Position numbers and translations under genes: made by a program
NCBI GenBank assembly: GCA_016296415.1
Contig: JAEDJH010000053.1
Span: 1-10,775 of the forward strand
Source of the DNA: Clostridia bacterium
Lineage (GTDB): Bacteria; Bacillota; Clostridia; Christensenellales; CAG-138
DNA: 10,775 nt
Direction: 5' to 3'
Part shown: positions 5,454 through 10,775 of the stretch, in pieces
Position numbering within the stretch: position 1 is the stretch's first letter
Layout: every line of letters begins with the position of its first letter
The notes under the pieces: model-generated
Told to the model about the DNA's origin: nothing
The model's database searches: none
Seen by the model: the letters and a program-made list of their open reading frames with translations, nothing else

Positions 5454-7361
5454 ATGAGCACCTCAAAGATAAACAAAAAAACGGAAAAAAGGTCGAACGA
5501 AACGGCAGAGCAGACGGCTGTACTTCCAAAGCCTTACGACAGAAAGCTGCGCCTTACCAAGCGTGACAGGCTGTATCTTATCATACTGACCGCTATATAC
5601 ACGGTTGTGGCTCTGTTTAATCTCGGCTCGCTGCTGTCGCCCGAAACCGCATGGAAGGCGGAGGACGGCGAAACGGCAATGATAGTGTTCGACGAGCCTG
5701 CAAACGTTGCGTATATAAAAGTGCATTGCGGTATTTACACCGGCAAAATGGAACTGACCCCGATAGGTACAAATGTTTCCTCCGCTCCGATAGAGTATCA
5801 GGAAAAAGACGTGAATATGTTCCGATGGCACACCATTTACAGCTCTGCGGATGAAAAGAACGATCCCGTAGATGGTTATTCCGTTGTCATATCGTCAACG
5901 GGCGGCTCTGCATATAACCGAAAGTTCTGGCTAAACGAGATAGCCTTCCTTGACGCTGACTGCAACCCGATTCCGTTCACCGTGAGCGGAAATGAGGCCG
6001 CCATTTCTATTGGCGATGAGCAAAATACCATCGGACGATATGATTCTCCGCTGTACGGGATGTACTTTGACGAGCTTTATCATGCACGAACCGCCTATGA
6101 GCATCTTAACGGCATCGCCCCCTATGAAAACTCGCATCCGCCGCTCGGAAAGATAATAATTTCTCTCGGTATTGCCATATTCGGTATGAATCCGTTCGGC
6201 TGGCGCATAATGGGCGCTTTATTCGGTGCAGCAATGGTTCCGATAATGTACTGCTTCGGAAAACGGCTTTTCGGCAAAAGCGACTTTGCGCTGCTTCTTG
6301 CATCGGTTTTTGCTTTTGACTTCATGCACTTTACGCAGACCAGAATCGCTACGATAGACGTTTACGGCGTGTTCTTCATAATATTGATGTTCTACTATAT
6401 GTATCAATATTACTGCATGAACTTCTTTGTGGACGGACTCAAAAACACATTAAAGCCGCTTGGCCTTGCCGGACTGTTTTTCGGTCTCGGTGCAGCGAGC
6501 AAATGGATATGTATTTATGCCGGCGGAGGACTTGCGGTGATACTTGCAATATCCCTCGTCCAGCGATATATCGAATATAAAAAATGCCAAAAGCACGGCA
6601 CGGAGGAAGAAAAGCAGCTTACAGCCAAGTATTGGCCAGCCGTCATAAAAACGCTGCTTTGGTGCTGTGTATTTTATATTGCAATACCTGTAGCAATATA
6701 CATTGCCTCGTATCTGCCGTACTATCTCAGCGAAGCAAAATACTCCGTTTTCGGCAGCGAGAACAGCATGTGGAGTACGCAGCAGTTTATGCTTCGCTAT
6801 CACAGCCAGCTTACCGCCGAGCATCCTTACCAGTCCGATTGGTGGGAATGGCCTCTCGTCATGCGTCCCGTGTGGTATTACATCGGCAGACAGACCGCAA
6901 GCGGCGGGCAGTCCACCATCTCGGTGTTTGGCAACCCTGCGGTCTGGTGCGTTTGTGCCGTTGGAACCGTATGGCTGATAATCAGGCTGCTCAGAGGAAA
7001 GATGAAGAACGAAAAGGGCATTACCGTTGCATTTATCGGCATACTGTGCAACTATGTTCCCTGGATGTTCGTAACGAGAAGCGTCTATATCTACCATTAC
7101 TTTGCAACGGTGGTATTTGTGCTTATCTGCACGGTATATCTGTTCAAGAATCTTGAGGAAAGCGGAGTGTTCGGCAAGAATATAAAGTGGATCTGGCTTG
7201 GCGTTGTACTGCTGTTCTTCGTGGTGTTCTATCCCGTTATAGCCGGAGCGGAGGTTCCCGTAAGCTATATTAAGGCGCTTGAATGGGGAAGACGCTGGAC
7301 ATTCCTCGGTGAAACCCCACTGACGCTTGAGCAGTTGTTCGGTGCGATTTTTGGAGGATAA
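5454..7361 (+). CDS. PMT-family (GT39) protein mannosyltransferase homologue with an extra ectodomain
   Basis: A 635-residue membrane protein of the dolichyl-phosphate-mannose protein mannosyltransferase family, which moves a sugar from a polyprenyl-phosphate donor to Ser/Thr of exported proteins. After a basic cytoplasmic tail (1-38) and a first helix (39-57), residues about 65-190 form a polar, beta-rich segment without recognised family signature, resembling a discoidin or jelly-roll domain. The catalytic region follows: FDELYHARTAYEHL (205-218, Asp206-Glu207 being the DE pair), then ENSHPPLGK (225-233) and NPFGWRIMGALFG (246-258). TRIATIDVYG (296-305) and GLGAASKW (344-351) are also family stretches. 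The C-terminal four-helix part keeps NYVPWMFVTRSVYIYHYF (533-550). No MIR domains are present. The true sugar may not be mannose. The gap to the downstream GtrA gene is 6 bp, and its ribosome binding site overlaps the last codons here. Confidence 0.93.
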   Translation: MSTSKINKKTEKRSNETAEQTAVLPKPYDRKLRLTKRDRLYLIILTAIYTVVALFNLGSLLSPETAWKAEDGETAMIVFDEPANVAYIKVHCGIYTGKMELTPIGTNVSSAPIEYQEKDVNMFRWHTIYSSADEKNDPVDGYSVVISSTGGSAYNRKFWLNEIAFLDADCNPIPFTVSGNEAAISIGDEQNTIGRYDSPLYGMYFDELYHARTAYEHLNGIAPYENSHPPLGKIIISLGIAIFGMNPFGWRIMGALFGAAMVPIMYCFGKRLFGKSDFALLLASVFAFDFMHFTQTRIATIDVYGVFFIILMFYYMYQYYCMNFFVDGLKNTLKPLGLAGLFFGLGAASKWICIYAGGGLAVILAISLVQRYIEYKKCQKHGTEEEKQLTAKYWPAVIKTLLWCCVFYIAIPVAIYIASYLPYYLSEAKYSVFGSENSMWSTQQFMLRYHSQLTAEHPYQSDWWEWPLVMRPVWYYIGRQTASGGQSTISVFGNPAVWCVCAVGTVWLIIRLLRGKMKNEKGITVAFIGILCNYVPWMFVTRSVYIYHYFATVVFVLICTVYLFKNLEESGVFGKNIKWIWLGVVLLFFVVFYPVIAGAEVPVSYIKALEWGRRWTFLGETPLTLEQLFGAIFGG

Positions 7362-7367
7362 AATACA

Positions 7368-7844
7368 ATGGAAAAGAAAAAAAGCATTCTGCAATTTATC
7401 AAATTTGCACTCGTTGGGATAATGAACACGCTGATCGACACCGTTGTGTCGATGGTGCTCAATGCACTGCTCCATTGGTATTACCCTGCCAAGATAATCG
7501 GTTATTGCTGCGGAATAGTGAACAGCTACATCTTAAACAGCGGATGGACGTTCAAAACCGAAAGAAAGCGCAACGCAAGGGAGATTATATCCTTCATTGC
7601 GGTAAACCTTGCCGTGTTGGGCATATCCTTACTGCTGATGGCCCTTTTCAGGGATGTTGTCGGCATTTCCGATGAGTGGCTGCTTACGTGGCTTCCCGAA
7701 TGGTTTGTAAAGATATTTAACGGCGAAAGGGTATGTATGCTGCTTTCTACCGGAATTTCGCTAATAATCAACTTCTTCGGAAATAAGTTTATCGTCTTTG
7801 CTTCCGGCGGTAAGAACGATGACAACGAGGAAGCAAAGCGGTAA
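7368..7844 (+). CDS. GtrA family membrane protein, probable polyprenyl-phosphate sugar flippase
   Basis: A 158-residue, four-helix protein with the GtrA signature: FIKFALVGIMNTLIDTVVS in helix 1, then GIVNSYILNSGWTF (about 49-62) between helices 2 and 3, a helix 3 beginning FIAVN, and LIINFFGNKFIVF near the end. GtrA proteins are thought to move undecaprenyl-phosphate-linked sugars across the membrane to GT-C transferases; two such transferases are encoded immediately upstream. The protein is somewhat longer than the usual 120-140 residues because of a polar segment (about 102-122) between helices 3 and 4. Start ATG 7368 lies 10 nt after GGAGG, a slightly long spacing, and that site is formed by the final codons of the preceding gene. 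No GtrB-like donor synthase is present in the window, so the carried sugar is unknown. Confidence 0.9.
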   Translation: MEKKKSILQFIKFALVGIMNTLIDTVVSMVLNALLHWYYPAKIIGYCCGIVNSYILNSGWTFKTERKRNAREIISFIAVNLAVLGISLLLMALFRDVVGISDEWLLTWLPEWFVKIFNGERVCMLLSTGISLIINFFGNKFIVFASGGKNDDNEEAKR

Positions 7845-7864
7845 AAGGACGGTGGCTTTAAGCG

Positions 7865-9394
7865 ATGCTGTCACGAATCACAAGTTATGGCCTTAACGGC
7901 TTGGACGGCTATTCGGTAAGCGTTGAGGTAAACATCGAAAACGGAATGCCCACTTATGAAACGGTGGGTCTGCCCGATGCCGCTGTAAGGGAATCAAAGG
8001 AGCGCGTCAGAGCCGCAATAAAAAACAGCGGACTATACTTCCCGAACACCTCGAGAATAACCGTAAACTTAGCCCCGGCGGATATGCGAAAGGAAGGCTC
8101 GATTTACGATTTTGCGATTGCTGTCGGCATCCTTTCGGCGTCGCAGATGATTTCAAACGACAGCGTTTGCGAATATGTTGTTATCGGTGAGTTGGCTCTT
8201 GACGGAAGCATAAGGGAGGTTTGCGGCGCACTTCCCATGGTAATAGATGCGTACGCAAACGGGCATAAGAAGTTTCTTCTGCCGGAGAAAAATGCGGCTG
8301 AGGCCGCCTACGTTGAGGGTACTACCGTTATCGCCGTAAATGATTTGAAGCAGGCGGTTGACTTTTTACAGGGCAAGATCGAAATAAAGCCTTATTTGCC
8401 TCAGCCATGGAATGCCGATACAGCAAAATGTCCCGTTGATTTTTCCGATATAAAGGGGCAGCACAGCGCAAAGCGTGCTGCAGAAATTGCCGCCGCCGGA
8501 GGGCATAATCTGCTTCTTGTCGGCGCACCGGGCTCGGGAAAAACCATGATAGCAAAAAGCTTACCTTCCATTCTGCCGAAGCTGACCTTTAATGAGGCAT
8601 TGGAGATAACCAAGATATATTCCGTGAGCGAGGGGAGAGGGAACGAGCACGGCTTGATGACGATGCGCCCATATATAGCTCCGCATCACTCAGCTTCTAC
8701 AGTTTCGCTGGTAGGTGGAGGCTCAAAGGCTCTGCCCGGAGAGATAAGCCTAGCACATTACGGCGTACTGTTTTTGGACGAGTTTCCAGAATTTAAGAGG
8801 GATGTCCTTGAGGCTCTGCGTCAGCCGCTTGAGGACGGCGTCGTGACCGTTTCAAGGGCAAAGGCAAAATCAACGTACCCTGCGGATTTTATGCTTGTTG
8901 CCGCAATGAATCCGTGTCCGTGCGGATATTACGGGTCACGAAAGAAGGAATGCACCTGCTCGCCTTCGCAGGTACAGCGCTACCAGAAGCGCATCTCGGG
9001 GCCGCTGCTCGACAGAATAGATATTCACGTTGAAATGTCGGACGTAAGTTATAAGGACTTGACAACCCAATCCGGCGATGATTCTTCCGAAACCGTACGG
9101 GCTCGTGTGGAGGCGGCACGCTCCGTTCAGCTTAAACGCTACAAGGAGGACGGCATATTGTTTAACGCACAGCTTACAAGCGGGCTTTTGCAAAAATACT
9201 GTGCGCTTGACCAACGGGCATCGCAGCTGCTCGAAAATGCGATGAATGCTTTAAATTTCTCGCCCAGGGCGCACGGACGCTTACTCAAGGTGGCGAGAAG
9301 CATAGCTGACCTTGAAGACAGCGAAAACATAAAATACGAGCATATCTCCGAGGCGATACAGTATCGTTCTATCGAGTCAAAGTATTGGGGATAG
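7865..9394 (+). CDS. comM: ComM/YifB family AAA+ ATPase (Mg chelatase-like)
   Basis: A 509-residue protein matching the ComM/YifB family at normal length. The N-terminal ChlI-like domain starts MLSRITSYGLNGLDGY and includes VGLPDAAVRESKERVRAA (34-51) and NLAPADMRKEGS (68-79). The AAA+ core has Walker A GAPGSGKT (220-227), Walker B VLFLDE (301-306) and a putative arginine-bearing GPLLDRID (379-386). Four cysteines typical of the family lie in NPCPCGYYG (349-357) and ECTCSPSQVQRY. The C-terminal Mg-chelatase helical domain keeps SPRAHGRLLKVARSIADLE (466-484). In Vibrio cholerae ComM is a hexameric helicase that promotes branch migration during natural transformation; the homologue's role in Firmicutes is less clear. 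ATG 7865 lies 20 bp after the GtrA stop with a loose GGTGG site. dprA follows after 44 bp, the usual family pairing. Confidence 0.95.
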   Translation: MLSRITSYGLNGLDGYSVSVEVNIENGMPTYETVGLPDAAVRESKERVRAAIKNSGLYFPNTSRITVNLAPADMRKEGSIYDFAIAVGILSASQMISNDSVCEYVVIGELALDGSIREVCGALPMVIDAYANGHKKFLLPEKNAAEAAYVEGTTVIAVNDLKQAVDFLQGKIEIKPYLPQPWNADTAKCPVDFSDIKGQHSAKRAAEIAAAGGHNLLLVGAPGSGKTMIAKSLPSILPKLTFNEALEITKIYSVSEGRGNEHGLMTMRPYIAPHHSASTVSLVGGGSKALPGEISLAHYGVLFLDEFPEFKRDVLEALRQPLEDGVVTVSRAKAKSTYPADFMLVAAMNPCPCGYYGSRKKECTCSPSQVQRYQKRISGPLLDRIDIHVEMSDVSYKDLTTQSGDDSSETVRARVEAARSVQLKRYKEDGILFNAQLTSGLLQKYCALDQRASQLLENAMNALNFSPRAHGRLLKVARSIADLEDSENIKYEHISEAIQYRSIESKYWG

Positions 9395-9438
9395 ATATAA
9401 ATCAACCTTAATCTAATGCAAGGGGAGCTTGGATAAGT

Positions 9439-10695
9439 ATGCTTAGAGATTATAACATCGAGGAACGCTTTTGGCTGTGGATGAACAAAAGCATAGGTGA
9501 CAATGTAAAGGCTTTTGACGCCCTCATAGAGCATTACGGGAGCGCATCGGAGGTATTTCGACACGCCGAGAATAAAAAGCTTCGGTCTGTTGCCGGCGTA
9601 AGGGGTGACGTTATCGACCGTCTTACGGAACACGCTTCGGAAAGGTTGATTGACGATTTTATCACCTCTCTCGATGAAAAGAAAGTTTTAGCGGTAACGC
9701 GTATAAGCGACGACTACCCATATCTTTTGTCCGAAATATACGATCCTCCCTCCGTTTTGTACTACAGAGGAAGGATGCAGCGCGACTTTGTACTCCCCCT
9801 GGCTATGATAGGTTCAAGAGAGTGCAGTACGTCTTCATTACAACTTGCACGCCTGCTGGCACACTACCTTGCCGAAAGAGGCGCAACGATAGTTTCGGGT
9901 ATGGCTCTCGGTATCGACGGTGCGGCCTCCTGGGGTGCGCTTGACAGCCTGACTAACGAAATGCCAACAATAGCAGTCCTCGGAAGCGGTGTTGATGTGA
10001 TTTACCCGTTTAAAAACACTTCGCTTTATCACAAGATAGTCGAGCGAGGCTGCGTTATCAGCGAATATGCCCCCGGGGCTCCGGTCGCAAAGATCAAATT
10101 CCCAAAAAGAAACAGAATAATAAGCGGTCTGTCAAAGGGTGTAATTGTTGTTGAGGCCGGAGCAAAAAGCGGTACAAATATTACTGTCAACTTTGCGCTC
10201 GAGCAGGGTAGGGACGTTTTCAGCCTGCCCGGAAGGATGAACGATGAAAAATGTCTCGGATCGAATAAGCTGATTCAGGATAACGTAGCAAAACCCGTTT
10301 TCCGAATAAACGATATTCTTGAAGAATACGGAATGGAGTGCAATCCCGAGGAGCAAGCGGCCATACACGCAAGGATAAAGCAGGGCAGCAAGCGAAAAAT
10401 GCTGTTGCCGCACGGCAAAGCAAATGATGAGCCGCCACGCAAACAGCAGAGAAAGGTTGTGCCGCAAAAAGAGCAAAGCAAGGAATCACACGACGGAAAA
10501 GAGAACAAAAGATTGCCGCAAATATCCGGTGAGCAAAAAATAATATACGAGCTGTTAGCGGACGGCGAGAAAACTTTTGACGAAATGTGTGAAATCACAG
10601 GTTATGCCGCAGGATTTTTAAATAATCTCTTGACAGAGATGGAAATATCGCAAATAATATTGCAATCGGCAGGGAGACTTTACAGCTTGCGCTAA
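9439..10695 (+). CDS. dprA: DNA processing protein DprA (Smf)
   Basis: DprA binds incoming single-stranded DNA and loads RecA on it during transformation. The 418-residue product has an N-terminal helical part with a degenerate helix-hairpin-helix (LRSVAGV, 48-54). The Rossmann-like core follows from about 80, with MIGSRECS (123-130), GATIVSGMALGIDGAAS (148-164), VLGSGVDVIYP (180-190), FPKRNRIISGLSKG (221-234), VVEAGAKSGT (237-246) and GRDVFSLPG (257-265). A basic, Lys/Gln-rich linker (about 310-358) leads to a C-terminal winged-helix domain (360-418) of the DprA type. The normally conserved His of the GIDxxAH motif is Ser164 here. Start ATG 9439 is preceded by AGGGGAG 12 nt upstream, a long spacing, but the N-terminus fits the family. 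In many Firmicutes topA follows dprA; the window ends too soon to see. Confidence 0.95.
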   Translation: MLRDYNIEERFWLWMNKSIGDNVKAFDALIEHYGSASEVFRHAENKKLRSVAGVRGDVIDRLTEHASERLIDDFITSLDEKKVLAVTRISDDYPYLLSEIYDPPSVLYYRGRMQRDFVLPLAMIGSRECSTSSLQLARLLAHYLAERGATIVSGMALGIDGAASWGALDSLTNEMPTIAVLGSGVDVIYPFKNTSLYHKIVERGCVISEYAPGAPVAKIKFPKRNRIISGLSKGVIVVEAGAKSGTNITVNFALEQGRDVFSLPGRMNDEKCLGSNKLIQDNVAKPVFRINDILEEYGMECNPEEQAAIHARIKQGSKRKMLLPHGKANDEPPRKQQRKVVPQKEQSKESHDGKENKRLPQISGEQKIIYELLADGEKTFDEMCEITGYAAGFLNNLLTEMEISQIILQSAGRLYSLR

Positions 10696-10775
10696 GCACA
10701 AATGTGCAGCATATCATGCAAAGCATATTGCGCTGAACGGCTTCGTTTGACAGCTTTTGCTGTGCTGAATACTCG
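10696..10775 (+). other. Downstream flank of dprA with small hairpins
   Basis: No coding start is evident in these 80 bases. Small palindromes include GCACAAATGTGC directly after the dprA stop (10696-10707), AACG-GCTT-CGTT near 10737-10748, and ACAGC-TTTT-GCTGT (10750-10763). None is followed by a T-tract inside the window, so none can be called a terminator. The sequence is cut by the window edge. Confidence 0.3.

Noticed and set aside
4736..5476. A 246-codon minus-strand open frame opposite the GT-C gene
   Set aside because: It has no recognisable motif or ribosome binding site and lies fully opposite a well-supported membrane enzyme.
6450..7475. A 341-codon open frame on the minus strand opposite the PMT homologue
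   Set aside because: Its product is rich in His, Tyr, Arg and Cys without domain pattern, as expected for the antisense of a membrane protein gene. The opposite strand has clear PMT motifs.
9385..9401. TATAAA box between comM and dprA as a dprA promoter
   Set aside because: No -35-like hexamer lies 16-18 bp upstream; the nearest TTGGGG is far too close.
1..10775. CRISPR array, insertion sequence or prophage
   Set aside because: No regular repeats, transposase, integrase or phage structural gene is visible on either strand; nearly all of the DNA is explained by ordinary genes.

Overview
The window looks like chromosomal DNA of an endospore-forming Firmicute, most likely a member of the Clostridia. 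The evidence is an intact spoIVA gene with a plausible sigma-E promoter, Gram-positive style Shine-Dalgarno sequences, GTG and TTG starts, and a GtrA/PMT-type glycosylation set next to comM and dprA. The exact family cannot be fixed from this sequence alone. There is no phage, transposon or CRISPR array.

Layout. Bases 1-97 hold the 3' half of a tRNA-Leu(UAA) gene and its terminator. A lone GNAT acetyltransferase (199-690) follows. Between it and the convergent spoIVA gene lie a short open frame that may be a decayed gene start and a hairpin probably used as a terminator from both sides. spoIVA (minus strand, 820-2313) encodes the spore-coat basement ATPase. Its promoter region (about 2314-2425) is shared divergently with a membrane-anchored, ComEC-like metallo-beta-lactamase-fold hydrolase (2426-3307).

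From a good sigma-A promoter at 3327-3355 a tightly spaced co-directional series runs to the end of the window. It contains a GT-C membrane glycosyltransferase with an N-terminal carbohydrate-binding-like ectodomain (3389-5428), a PMT/GT39 protein mannosyltransferase homologue with an extra ectodomain (5454-7361), a GtrA membrane protein (7368-7844), comM/yifB (7865-9394) and dprA (9439-10695). Gaps are 6-44 bp and no terminator is visible between the genes.

How the genes may work together. GtrA proteins are thought to flip polyprenyl-phosphate sugars across the membrane, and GT-C enzymes such as PMT use those lipid-linked sugars on the outer face. The three genes therefore read as one surface-glycosylation module: one carrier flippase and two transferases. 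The donor synthase (GtrB/DPM-like) is not in the window. ComM (a branch-migration helicase family) and DprA (the RecA loader for incoming single strands) form the usual DNA-processing pair. With the ComEC-like hydrolase upstream, the window holds three genes of families linked to natural transformation, although competence itself cannot be inferred. The most noteworthy material is the glycosylation module with its two unusual ectodomains, and its close coupling to comM-dprA.
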